Source: Afipia sp. GAS231
GTDB taxonomy: Bacteria; Pseudomonadota; Alphaproteobacteria; Rhizobiales; Xanthobacteraceae
Reading direction: 5' to 3'
Assembly: GCF_900103365.1 (NCBI RefSeq)
Contig: NZ_LT629703.1
Span: 3,162,001 to 3,226,000, forward strand
DNA: 64,000 nucleotides
Below the pieces are notes generated by a model. That model saw only the letters and a list, made by a program, of their open reading frames with translations. It was not told where the DNA came from and did not search any database. Position numbers and translations under genes: made by a program. Position 1 is the stretch's first letter. Every line of letters begins with the position of its first letter. Shown piece after piece: positions 26,621 to 34,429 of the stretch.

Positions 26621-26833
26621 ATGCGTTCGTTTCTGCTCATTGCATCCGCCATCCTCGCCTTCGGCGCTACCATGACGGTCGAATCGACCGACGCCAATGC
26701 GGTGGTTTGCGCCCGCGGCGTCTATCGCGCCGGCTGCGCCGGTGCGCGTGGCGCGGTGGTCGTCCGCAGACCGCCGGTGGTGGCTTGCCGCTGGGTCTGG
26801 GTCGGCGGCGTCAAGGTCCGCCGCTGCGTCTAG
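26621..26833 (+). CDS. Small secreted cysteine/valine-rich protein
   Basis: The ATG at 26621, with GGGAGG seven bases upstream, gives 70 residues. A signal peptide ends near DANA, and the mature part CARGVYRAGCAGARGAVVVRR ends in ACRWVWVGGVKVRRC. Four cysteines and a CRWVWV motif recall other short bradyrhizobial envelope proteins. The function is unknown. It may share a transcript with the two Cys-repeat genes upstream. Confidence 0.7.
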   Translation: MRSFLLIASAILAFGATMTVESTDANAVVCARGVYRAGCAGARGAVVVRRPPVVACRWVWVGGVKVRRCV

Positions 26834-26952
26834 CGACGGCCGTCAGGCAGACCAAAATTCGGTTCCGATTTGTTCGGAGCCGAACTCTGGACCAACCATC
26901 GCATAATTTCCTCTAGCGGAATTTTACGGCACGGATTAGGGTGGCCCCAATT

Positions 26953-26971
26953 AGTCAGTATACTGTCGATT
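26953..26971. promoter_or_regulatory. Candidate MarR-type operator upstream of the monooxygenase/CoA ligase operon
   Basis: AGTCAGTATACTGTCGAT lies immediately before the GGGAGGAAGG ribosome-binding site of the flavin monooxygenase gene. It contains a central CAGTATACTG palindrome and matches the sequence upstream of the gentisate dioxygenase (32412-32432) at nearly every position. Binding by the MarR protein encoded at 31168-31731 is inferred. Confidence 0.6.
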
Positions 26972-26983
26972 GGGAGGAAGGAC

Positions 26984-28120
26984 GTGCGCATCGCCGTCAT
27001 CGGCGGAGGCCCCGGCGGTCTCTACTTCGCTTATCTCTGGAAGCGGCGCCATCCGGACGCCGAAATCGACCTGTTCGAACAGAACCCCGAAGGCGCGACC
27101 TGGGGCTTCGGCGTGGTATTTTCCGAACAGGCACTGGAATTCCTGCGTGCCGACGACCCCGAAACGGTCGATGCGGTTGCGCCAAGGATGGAGAGCTGGA
27201 AGAACATCACGCTCAACCTGCGCGGCGAGAGCGTCGAAATCGACGGCGTCGGATTTTCCTCGATCGGCCGGCTCGAACTACTGACCATCCTGCAGCAACG
27301 CGTGCGCGCGGCAGGCGTCACCCCGCACTACGACACGACGATCCAATCGGTCGACGACCTCAAGGGGTACGACCTGATCGTGGCCGCCGACGGGCTGAAC
27401 TCGCTGGTGCGCCGCGGTTTTGAAAAGCAATTCGGCGCCTCGGTCGCGCACTCGACCAACAAGTTCGCCTGGTATGGCACCAGCAAGACCTTCGCGACGC
27501 TGTCGCAGACCTTCGTGAAGACCGCTCTCGGCACCTTCAACGCCCATCACTACCGCTATTCGCCCGCCATGAGCACCTTCCTGGTCGAATGCGACGCCGC
27601 GACCTGGCAGGCCTACGGCTTCGAGCACAAGACCATCGAGCAGTCGCAGGCGATCTGCGAGGACATCTTCGCCGATACGCTCGACGGCCACCCGCTGGTG
27701 TCCAACAAATCGGTGTGGCGCAATTTTCCCTGGATCTGGAACGAGAACTGGTCGCACGGCAACATGGTGCTGATCGGCGACGCCCTGCATTCGGCGCACT
27801 TCTCGATCGGTTCGGGAACGCGGCTCGCGATCGAAGACGCGATCGCGCTGACCAAGGCGCTGGAAGCGGAGCCGGAGATCGCCACGGCGCTGGCCCGTTA
27901 CCAGGCCGAGCGCAAACCGATCGTGAAGAAGCTGGTGACGGCGGCGCGCACCAGCGCCGACTGGTATGAGCATTTCCCCGAACACATGAAGCGCGACCTG
28001 ATGGATTTCGCCTATAGCTACATCACCCGTTCGGGACGGATCGACGACAGCAGGCTGCGCGCGATGTCGCCGCAGTTCATGGCGCGCTATGAGGCGGCAA
28101 AGAACGGGAGCCGGTCATGA
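26984..28120 (+). CDS. FAD-dependent monooxygenase, aryl-CoA 5-hydroxylase type (salicylyl-CoA 5-hydroxylase-like)
   Basis: The GTG at 26984 directly follows a strong ribosome-binding site and gives 378 residues beginning MRIAVIGGGPGGLYFAYLW. The second FAD motif is GDALHSAHFSIGSGTRLAIEDA. The GGLYFAYLWKRRHP opening and HFSIGSGTRLA loop are typical of monooxygenases that hydroxylate aromatic CoA thioesters. Examples are salicylyl-CoA 5-hydroxylase and the N-terminal part of 2-aminobenzoyl-CoA monooxygenase. Its stop overlaps the start of an aryl-CoA ligase by four bases. It may convert salicylyl-CoA to gentisyl-CoA; no thioesterase is seen nearby to release gentisate. Confidence 0.75.
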   Translation: MRIAVIGGGPGGLYFAYLWKRRHPDAEIDLFEQNPEGATWGFGVVFSEQALEFLRADDPETVDAVAPRMESWKNITLNLRGESVEIDGVGFSSIGRLELLTILQQRVRAAGVTPHYDTTIQSVDDLKGYDLIVAADGLNSLVRRGFEKQFGASVAHSTNKFAWYGTSKTFATLSQTFVKTALGTFNAHHYRYSPAMSTFLVECDAATWQAYGFEHKTIEQSQAICEDIFADTLDGHPLVSNKSVWRNFPWIWNENWSHGNMVLIGDALHSAHFSIGSGTRLAIEDAIALTKALEAEPEIATALARYQAERKPIVKKLVTAARTSADWYEHFPEHMKRDLMDFAYSYITRSGRIDDSRLRAMSPQFMARYEAAKNGSRS

Positions 28121-29730
28121 CATCAGCGATTTCCGATCTGGTCCCCCGCGAAAACCCCGGCGCGCGCGAAATCGGCTTTGCGATTCCCGAACGCTACAAT
28201 GCCAGCCGCATTCTGTTCGACAATCTGGCTCTAGGCCGCGGCGACCGGCTGGCGCTGACCGGCCCCGCCGGCAACACCACCTATGCCGAACTCTGCGCGG
28301 AGGCTTCGCGATGGGGGCATGGCTTTCAGTCGCTGGGTTTGAAGCGCGGCGACCGCATCCTGATGTTCCTCGACGATACGCCGGCCTATCCGGCGGCATT
28401 TTTCGGCGCGGTGCGCTCGGGCTTCGTGCCGCTGTTGATCAACACGCTGACGCCGCCGGACCTGTTGCAGTTCTATCTATCCGATGCCGGCGCAACCGTC
28501 GCGGTCGCCGAAGCCGAGTTCACATCGCGTTTCAACGCCGAGGCCTGCAAGGACACACCCCTGCAAACCCTTGTTGTCGTCAACGGCGGCGCCGGCGAAC
28601 ACGCCGTGCCCACCGCGCTGATATCAGAGCCATGGCTGCAAGATTTTGCCACGGAACTCGCGGAAGCCGACACCGGCCGCGACGAGATGGCGTTCTGGAT
28701 GTACTCCTCCGGCTCGACCGGCCGCCCGAAAGGCATCGTGCATCTGCAGCACGACATGGCCTATAGCGAGCAGGCGTTCGCGCGCCACGTGCTCAAGCTA
28801 ACGGCCGACGACATCTGTTTCTCGGTACCGAAAATCTTCTTCGCTTACGGCTTCGGCAATGCCATCACCTTCCCGTTCTCGGTCGGCGCCGCGACGCTGC
28901 TGCTGCCGGGTCAGCCGAAGCCAGCCACGATCTTCGAAGCGATCGGAAAATATCGTCCGTCGCACTTCTTCGGATTGCCGACGCTTTACACTTCGCTGAC
29001 CAAGGCCGACGGCGCATCGACGGCCGATTTCTCCTCGCTGCGGATGGCGCTGTCGGCCGCCGAAGTGCTGTCGGCTGATGTCTTCAACGGCTGGAAGGCG
29101 CTGACCGGCCTTGAAATCATCGAGGGCCTCGGCTCCACCGAAGCGCTGCACATCTACCTCTCCAACCGGCCCGAACAGAAAAAGCTCGGCGCTGCCGGCC
29201 TGCGCGTTCCCGGCTACGAGGTCGCGCTGCGCGACAAGGACGGCCGCGACGTCGGCGACAACGAGGAAGGCATTTTGTGGGTCCGCGGCGACTCCAACAC
29301 GCCCAAGTACTGGAACCGGCCTGACAAATCGGCGGAAACGATCCGCGACGGCGGCTGGATCTACACAGGCGACCGTTTCGTGCGCGACAGCGACGGCTTC
29401 CACTTCTTCCGCGGCCGCGCCGACGACCTGATCAAGATCTCCGGCCAATGGGTCTATCCGCTCGAAGTCGAACTCTGCCTCGCCGAACATCCTGATATCA
29501 GGGAATGCGCGGTCTACGCCGCCGAACTGCCGGACCGCCGCATGACGCTGAAGGCGGTGGTGGTGATGAACAGAGGCGGCTTCGACGAGAGAGAGGCAAC
29601 GAAGCGGCTGCAGGATTACGTGAAAGCAAAACTGCTGCCCTACAAATATCCGCGCGAGATCGCGTTTACCGAGGAGTTGCCGAAGACCGGCACGGGCAAG
29701 ATCGATCGTCAGGCCGTGATGAAGATGTGA
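28117..29730 (+). CDS. Aryl-CoA ligase, benzoate-CoA ligase family
   Basis: The 537-residue adenylate-forming enzyme has the AMP-binding P-loop YSSGSTGRPKGIVH at 196-209, the A5 motif GLGSTEALHIY and the catalytic lysine Lys528 in PKTGTGKIDR. The N-terminal pattern (FAIPERYNASRILFDN) places it in the benzoate/4-hydroxybenzoate-CoA ligase subfamily. It activates an aromatic acid with ATP and CoA. Translational coupling to the upstream monooxygenase (ATGA overlap) suggests that it supplies that enzyme's thioester substrate. Salicylate is the best guess because gentisate genes follow; benzoate or another hydroxybenzoate remains possible. Confidence 0.85.
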   Translation: MTSAISDLVPRENPGAREIGFAIPERYNASRILFDNLALGRGDRLALTGPAGNTTYAELCAEASRWGHGFQSLGLKRGDRILMFLDDTPAYPAAFFGAVRSGFVPLLINTLTPPDLLQFYLSDAGATVAVAEAEFTSRFNAEACKDTPLQTLVVVNGGAGEHAVPTALISEPWLQDFATELAEADTGRDEMAFWMYSSGSTGRPKGIVHLQHDMAYSEQAFARHVLKLTADDICFSVPKIFFAYGFGNAITFPFSVGAATLLLPGQPKPATIFEAIGKYRPSHFFGLPTLYTSLTKADGASTADFSSLRMALSAAEVLSADVFNGWKALTGLEIIEGLGSTEALHIYLSNRPEQKKLGAAGLRVPGYEVALRDKDGRDVGDNEEGILWVRGDSNTPKYWNRPDKSAETIRDGGWIYTGDRFVRDSDGFHFFRGRADDLIKISGQWVYPLEVELCLAEHPDIRECAVYAAELPDRRMTLKAVVVMNRGGFDEREATKRLQDYVKAKLLPYKYPREIAFTEELPKTGTGKIDRQAVMKM

Positions 29731-29731
29731 T

Positions 29732-29816
29732 CGTCATTGCGAGCGTAGCGAAGCAATCCATCTTGCCGCACAAAGAAAGACTGGATTGCTTCGTCGCTTC
29801 GCTCCTCGCAATGACG
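29732..29816. repeat. Palindromic intergenic element (CGTCATTGCGAGC family)
   Basis: Inverted arms CGTCATTGCGAG... and ...CTCGCAATGACG, with an inner GAAGCAATCCA/TGGATTGCTTC pair, form an 85-bp palindromic element starting just after the ligase stop. This is a repeat type common in rhizobial and other proteobacterial genomes. Confidence 0.85.
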
Positions 29817-29854
29817 ACTGCTTGAAATGTGTATGTTCGGAGCAACAAACACGG

Positions 29855-29980
29855 TGTCGTCCCGGGCTTGACCCGGGACCCATAGCCACCGGCCACGATC
29901 GTTTGCACGATCGTCGTTATCTTTCTTTTCCAACAAGCCCCGCCGCGGCGTATGGGTCCCGGGTCAAGCCCGGGACGACA
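29855..29980. repeat. Palindromic element with perfect 30-bp terminal inverted repeats
   Basis: The left arm 29855-29884 and right arm 29951-29980 are perfect reverse complements over 30 bp, beginning TGTCGTCCCGGGCTTG. They are separated by 66 bp. Each arm contains its own small palindrome (CCCGGGCTTGACCCGGG). It is the best preserved member of the family also seen at 14884-15005. Confidence 0.9.
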
Positions 29981-29986
29981 GCGATG

Positions 29987-31168
29987 TTACCCCGCCAGCC
30001 CCGTCCCGCCGTAGAGCCAGGTCAGATCGCCGAAATAATCTTCCTGCGACTTGCTACGCATGATCGCATTTCGAATGCGGGCGTGCTCGCCAGCGGGGTG
30101 ATAGATGTGCTCGCCAATCGCGCGCGACAGCATCTGCACCCGCGCCGTGCGCGGAAAGCGCTGTGCGCGATAGGCTTCCAGCGCCGCGGCCTGATCGTCA
30201 TAATGCGACAGCATATGCGACAGGCACACCGCGTCTTCCATCGCCTGGCAAGCGCCTTGCGCGAAATATTGCAGCATCGGATGCGCGGCGTCGCCGAGCA
30301 GCGCGACGCGGCCATCGACCCAGCGCTCGGCGGGATCGCGGTCGCACAACACCCACAGCCGCCAGTTCTTGCCGTGCCGGATGATCTCCTGCGCACGTGC
30401 ATGCACGTGACGAAAGCCCTGCATGACTTCTTCGTCGCTGACCGGCTTGCCCGCCACCGGTTCCGGCGCGTCGTTGTGATAGGTGACGACGAGGTTGAAC
30501 ACCTTCCAGCCCGACAGCGGATAATGCACGATGTGGCACTTCGGCCCGGCCCACAGCGTCGCCGCGTTCCAGCGCAAATCTTCCGGCATCTGTTCGGTCG
30601 GAATCACCGAGCGGTAGGTAGTGTGACCGGACACCCGCGGCGGGCCATCCGCGATGACCTGCTTGCGAATGTTCGACCACAGCCCGTCGGCGCCAATCAG
30701 GAGCCGGCCCGTGACGCGCTCGCCATTGGCCAGCCGCGCCGTCACCCACGAACCTTCCTGGTCGTAGCCTGAGACCTCGCTGCTCACGCGCAACTCGATC
30801 AGGTCGTGGCTCTGGCAGGCCCTCAGGAAAACGCCATGCAGGTCGCCGCGATGCACCACCGCGTAAGGGTTACCGAAGCGCGCGCGAAACGCCTCGCGCA
30901 GATCGACATGGGTGATCTCCTCTGATGTCATCGCATCCATCAGCCGGAGCTGATCGATATAGACGGCCATGCCGCGTGCCGCCTCGCCGACGCCGAGATA
31001 ATCGAAGGCGTGAAACGCATTGGGCCCGAGCTGGATGCCGGCACCGATTTCGCCGAGGCTTGAAGCCTTCTCCAGCAGGATCGAGCGGATGCCCTTTTGC
31101 GCCAGGCCAAGCGCGGTGGCCAGTCCACCGATGCCGCCGCCGGCGATCAAAACCGGTCGCGCATCCAT
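29987..31168 (-). CDS. 3-hydroxybenzoate 6-hydroxylase (FAD-dependent)
   Basis: The 393-residue flavoprotein has the GGGIGG dinucleotide motif at 10-15, the GADGLWS region and the second FAD motif GDAAHPMLQYFAQGACQAMEDA. Sequence and length fit NADH-dependent 3-hydroxybenzoate 6-hydroxylases, which make gentisate, and the related salicylate 1-hydroxylase fold. The neighbouring gentisate dioxygenase and isomerase favour the first. Its start overlaps the MarR gene stop by one base, so it is the last gene of the isomerase - marR - hydroxylase operon. Confidence 0.85.
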   Translation of the reverse strand: MDARPVLIAGGGIGGLATALGLAQKGIRSILLEKASSLGEIGAGIQLGPNAFHAFDYLGVGEAARGMAVYIDQLRLMDAMTSEEITHVDLREAFRARFGNPYAVVHRGDLHGVFLRACQSHDLIELRVSSEVSGYDQEGSWVTARLANGERVTGRLLIGADGLWSNIRKQVIADGPPRVSGHTTYRSVIPTEQMPEDLRWNAATLWAGPKCHIVHYPLSGWKVFNLVVTYHNDAPEPVAGKPVSDEEVMQGFRHVHARAQEIIRHGKNWRLWVLCDRDPAERWVDGRVALLGDAAHPMLQYFAQGACQAMEDAVCLSHMLSHYDDQAAALEAYRAQRFPRTARVQMLSRAIGEHIYHPAGEHARIRNAIMRSKSQEDYFGDLTWLYGGTGLAG

Positions 31169-31731
31169 CAGCCCGACTTTCCCAGATGTTCAAGCGCGTC
31201 TTCGGCGCGCAGCGGCACCCGCGACGATTCGTTGTTGAGATCGACCAGTTGCGTCATCAGCGCCAAGAGCGTCTTGCGATCAGCCGGCTTCAGCGGCTGC
31301 AGCATCCGCGCCTGCGCCCGATCGACCGCTGGCATGATCTCGCGCAGCAGAGCGCTGCCCGCCTTGGTGAGGTAGAGCAGTTTGACGCGCTTGTCCTCGC
31401 GCGCCGGCTTGCGCTCGATCAGGGTTTTGCTCTCCAGCCGTTCGATCACATTGCCGAGCGTGGAGCGGTCGAAGGCGATCACCGCCGACAGCCGCGTCGC
31501 ATCGATGCCGGGATGGGTGTGAATCGACACCAGCGCCGCGTATTGCACCGGCGTCAGGTCGAACGCCCGGCATTCCTCGACAAAAATCGCAACCGCGATC
31601 TGCTGCATCCGCCGGAACAGATATCCCGGCGCGGTGTAGACCGCGTCCATGGTGATGGGCGCCGCCTTGGGTGCGGCCGCAGCCTTGGGTGCGGGCGTAG
31701 CCTTGGGTGCGGGCGCGGGCTTACTCGGCAT
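31168..31731 (-). CDS. MarR-family transcriptional regulator
   Basis: The 187-residue protein has a low-complexity N-terminal tail of PAPKA-like repeats (residues 3-26). It then has a MarR winged-helix domain (about 35-150) with DNA-recognition segment IDATRLSAVIAFDRSTLGNVIERLE and wing REDKRVKLLYLTKAG. MarR proteins of aromatic catabolic operons usually repress until a pathway acid or CoA ester binds. It lies between the isomerase and hydroxylase genes with overlapping ends. Near-identical candidate operators lie upstream of the dioxygenase/isomerase divergent promoters and of the monooxygenase operon. Translation might instead start at Met28, removing the repeat tail. Confidence 0.9.
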   Translation of the reverse strand: MPSKPAPAPKATPAPKAAAAPKAAPITMDAVYTAPGYLFRRMQQIAVAIFVEECRAFDLTPVQYAALVSIHTHPGIDATRLSAVIAFDRSTLGNVIERLESKTLIERKPAREDKRVKLLYLTKAGSALLREIMPAVDRAQARMLQPLKPADRKTLLALMTQLVDLNNESSRVPLRAEDALEHLGKSG

Positions 31732-32353
31732 CGGCTTGCTTATCCGGAGCGGCGTCCGCGAACGCCTTCATTTCCTTCGCCGCGGCCTCGGCCTTGAGCA
31801 GGCGCGGGTAGACCGAGACATCGACACCGAAACGGCGCGCATTGCCGAGCTGCGGCACCAGCGACAGGTCGGCCATGGTGGGCGCCGGCCCGAAACAGAA
31901 CGGCCCCTCCTCATTGGCAATCAGCGCTTCGCAGGCGCCGAGCCCCTCGCGGTTGGCCCAGGCCGCCCACTCCGTCACCTTTTCCTCCGGAATGCCGAGC
32001 TGGCGCAGCCGGTTCAACACCTTGAGATTTTGCACCGGGTGGGTGTCGCAGGCCAGCGCCATCGCAAACGCACGGACTTTGGCGCGGCGCAGCGGATCTT
32101 TCGGCAGCAGCGGCGGCTCCGGATAGGTTTCATCCAGCCATTCGACGATCGCCAGCGATTGCGTGAGGATCGCGCCGGTATCGTTCTCCAGCGCCGGCAC
32201 CAGGCCTTGCGGGTTGATGGCGAGATAGGCCGGCGCGCATTGCTCGCCCTTGCGAAGGTGATGCGCGAGGTGCTCGGGCCGCATCCCCTTCAGATTGAGC
32301 GCGATCCTGACCCGGTATGCCGCGGCACTGCGGAAATAGCCGTGCAGCTTCAT
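31721..32353 (-). CDS. maiA: Maleylpyruvate/maleylacetoacetate isomerase (zeta-class glutathione transferase)
   Basis: The ATG at 32353 gives 210 residues beginning MKLHGYFRSAAAYRVRIALNLKG. This is the N-terminal thioredoxin fold of zeta GSTs, with NPQGLVPALE and QSLAIVEWLDE (glutathione binding) and an alpha-helical C-terminal domain. Next to gentisate dioxygenase it most likely isomerises maleylpyruvate to fumarylpyruvate using glutathione, like NagL. The active-site segment is RSAAAYR, whereas zeta enzymes usually have SSCSWR or similar, so only Ser9 remains of the hydroxyl/thiol cluster. Its end overlaps the MarR start by 11 bases. Confidence 0.87.
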   Translation of the reverse strand: MKLHGYFRSAAAYRVRIALNLKGMRPEHLAHHLRKGEQCAPAYLAINPQGLVPALENDTGAILTQSLAIVEWLDETYPEPPLLPKDPLRRAKVRAFAMALACDTHPVQNLKVLNRLRQLGIPEEKVTEWAAWANREGLGACEALIANEEGPFCFGPAPTMADLSLVPQLGNARRFGVDVSVYPRLLKAEAAAKEMKAFADAAPDKQADAE

Positions 32354-32411
32354 CGGAACCTCCGGTAAAATTGTCGTATGCCAATGATAGGCATGATTGA
32401 CGCTATCCATA

Positions 32412-32432
32412 TTGTCAGTATGCTGTCAATAA
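32412..32432. promoter_or_regulatory. Candidate MarR-type operator in the isomerase/dioxygenase divergent promoter region
   Basis: ATTGTCAGTATGCTGTCAAT lies between the divergent isomerase (start 32353) and gentisate dioxygenase (start 32454) genes. It is an imperfect inverted repeat (TTGTCAG, TAT, then CTGTCAA-like half) sharing GTCAGTAT-CTGTC with the site at 26953-26971. One site could control both divergent units. Confidence 0.6.
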
Positions 32433-32453
32433 ATCGAATGGCGGGAGGCTCAC

Positions 32454-33494
32454 ATGGAAGCCGTGCAGAAGACCCCTGAACGCGAAGCGTTCTACAAGAA
32501 GATCGACGGCGAAAATCTCTCCGCGTTGTGGAACGTGATGGGCGACCTGATCACGCCCGAGCCGCGCTCTGCCTGCCGGCCGCATCTGTGGAAATTCGAT
32601 GCGATCCGCGACTACATGACCGAAGCCGGCAAGCTGATCACCGCCAAGGAAGCCGAGCGGCGGGTGCTGGTGCTGGAGAACCCCGGCCTGCGCGGCCAGT
32701 CGAAAATCACCACCTCGCTGTTTGCCGGCGTGCAGATGGTGGTCCCCGGCGACGTCGCGCCGGCGCACCGGCATAGCCAGTCGGCACTGCGCTTCGTGCT
32801 CGAAGGCAAGGGCGCCGCAACGGCGGTTGACGGCGAACGCACCTTGATGGAGCCCGGCGATTTCGTCATCACGCCGTCGATGACCTGGCACGATCATTCC
32901 AACGAGACCTCCGAGCCGATGTTCTGGCTCGACGGCCTCGATATTCCGATGGTGCAGTTCTTCGACGCGTCCTTTGCCGAAGGATCGAACGAGGACCAGC
33001 AGAAGATCACCCGTCCCGCCGGCGACAGCTTTGCCCGCTACGGCCACAACCTGCTGCCGGTCGACGAGAAGCGCAAATCCAAGACCTCGCCGATCTTCAA
33101 CTATCCCTACAGCTACACCCGTGAGGCGCTGGAGCAGGCCAAGACCCGCAACGAATGGGACGCCTGCCACGGGCTGAAGCTGAAATTCTCCAATCCCGAG
33201 ACCGGCGATTTCGCGATGCCGACCATCGGCACCTTCATCCAGATGCTGCCGAAGGGTTTCAAGACCGCGCGCTACCGCTCGACCGACGCCACCGTGTTTG
33301 CCGCGATCGAAGGCAAGGGCCGCAGCCGGATCGGCGATCAGACATTCGAATGGGGCGCGCGCGACCTGTTCGTGGTGCCGAGCTGGCAGTGGGTCACCCA
33401 TGAGGCAGATACGGACTCAGTGCTGTTCAGCTTCTCCGACCGTCCGGTGCAGCAGAAGCTCGATCTGTTCCGCGAGGACCGCGGCAACGCGTGA
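32454..33494 (+). CDS. Gentisate 1,2-dioxygenase
   Basis: The 346-residue bicupin protein has the iron-binding histidines His105 and His107 in APAHRHSQSALRFVLEGKG and His146 in MTWHDH. A second cupin follows around 250-335 (RYRSTDATVFAAIEGKGRS). These are features of gentisate dioxygenases, which open the ring of gentisate to maleylpyruvate with Fe(II) and O2. A GGGAGG ribosome-binding site precedes the ATG. It is divergent from the isomerase gene, which supplies the next step. Fumarylpyruvate hydrolase, the last enzyme of the pathway, is not in the window. Confidence 0.93.
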   Translation: MEAVQKTPEREAFYKKIDGENLSALWNVMGDLITPEPRSACRPHLWKFDAIRDYMTEAGKLITAKEAERRVLVLENPGLRGQSKITTSLFAGVQMVVPGDVAPAHRHSQSALRFVLEGKGAATAVDGERTLMEPGDFVITPSMTWHDHSNETSEPMFWLDGLDIPMVQFFDASFAEGSNEDQQKITRPAGDSFARYGHNLLPVDEKRKSKTSPIFNYPYSYTREALEQAKTRNEWDACHGLKLKFSNPETGDFAMPTIGTFIQMLPKGFKTARYRSTDATVFAAIEGKGRSRIGDQTFEWGARDLFVVPSWQWVTHEADTDSVLFSFSDRPVQQKLDLFREDRGNA

Positions 33495-33515
33495 GATTGC
33501 TGTCGTCAGTCTCGT

Positions 33516-33597
33516 CGTCATTCCGGGATGGTGCGCAGCACCAGACCCGGAATCTCGAGATTCCGGGTTCGATGCTTTGCATCGCCCCGGAATGACG
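33516..33597. repeat. Palindromic intergenic element (CGTCATTCCGGG family)
   Basis: CGTCATTCCGGG at 33516 and CCCGGAATGACG ending at 33597 form 12-bp inverted ends. An inner palindrome ACCCGGAATCTCGAGATTCC lies at about 33545-33568. It fills the gap between convergent dioxygenase and permease genes and may double as a transcription stop. Confidence 0.85.
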
Positions 33598-33604
33598 GCC
33601 CGCC

Positions 33605-34429
33605 CTACCGCCAGTGCAGCAGCCGCGCTTCCAGCCAGTTGATCAACCTTCCCACCGCCAGCCCGAACAGCGACAGGATCACGACACCGGCCAATAGCTG
33701 ATCGGTCTGCATCAGGTTGCCGGCCTGCAGCACGAAGGCGCCGATGCCGTATTGGGCGCCGATCATCTCGGCGCTGACCACCAGCAGCAGCGCGACGGAA
33801 GCCGTGATGCGGAATCCCGCAAGGATCGAAGGCATCGCGCCGGGCCAGATCACCCGGGTGACGATGGCGTGGAACGGCACGTTAAAGCTCTGCGCCATCC
33901 GGATCAGGTTGCGCGGCACCGCATCGACGCCGCTATAGACCGAGATCGCGGTGGAGAAGAACACGCCGAGCGCAATGGTCGCGATCTTCGGCTCCTCGCC
34001 GATCCCGAGCCAGAGGATCAGCAGCGGCAGCAGCGCGATCTTCGGAATCGGAAACAGCGCCGAGATGAAGGTGATGCCGACACCGCGCGCCAATGTGGAT
34101 AGACCGATCGCGAAACCGACGATGACGCCGGCGACGGTACCGAGCGCCCATCCGGATCCGATCCGCATGATCGACCACGACAGATGCTGCCAAAGCGCGC
34201 CTGACAGCGCGAGCTTGTAGATCGCGGCAGCAATTGCTGACGGCGACGGCAGGAACAGCGGATTGACCCAGCCGGCGCTGCCGGCCAACTGCCAGAACGC
34301 GATCACCAGCGCCAGCGCGATCCAGCCGGAGGCACGGCCCGCGCGCGGCGTAAAGCCCGCGCCGCGGAAGGCGACCGGCCGCGTCTCGCCCTCAGGTTTC
34401 GCAGCCTGCGATGCCGCACGGTCAAGCAT
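33605..34429 (-). CDS. ABC transporter permease (SsuC/TauC-like), aromatic cluster
   Basis: The 274-residue protein has a cytoplasmic N-terminal tail, about six membrane helices and the permease coupling loop around MAQSFNVPFHAIVTRVIWPGAMPSI. It overlaps the ATPase gene stop by eight bases and ends the importer operon. The position beside the gentisate genes suggests uptake of an aromatic acid. Confidence 0.9.
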   Translation of the reverse strand: MLDRAASQAAKPEGETRPVAFRGAGFTPRAGRASGWIALALVIAFWQLAGSAGWVNPLFLPSPSAIAAAIYKLALSGALWQHLSWSIMRIGSGWALGTVAGVIVGFAIGLSTLARGVGITFISALFPIPKIALLPLLILWLGIGEEPKIATIALGVFFSTAISVYSGVDAVPRNLIRMAQSFNVPFHAIVTRVIWPGAMPSILAGFRITASVALLLVVSAEMIGAQYGIGAFVLQAGNLMQTDQLLAGVVILSLFGLAVGRLINWLEARLLHWR

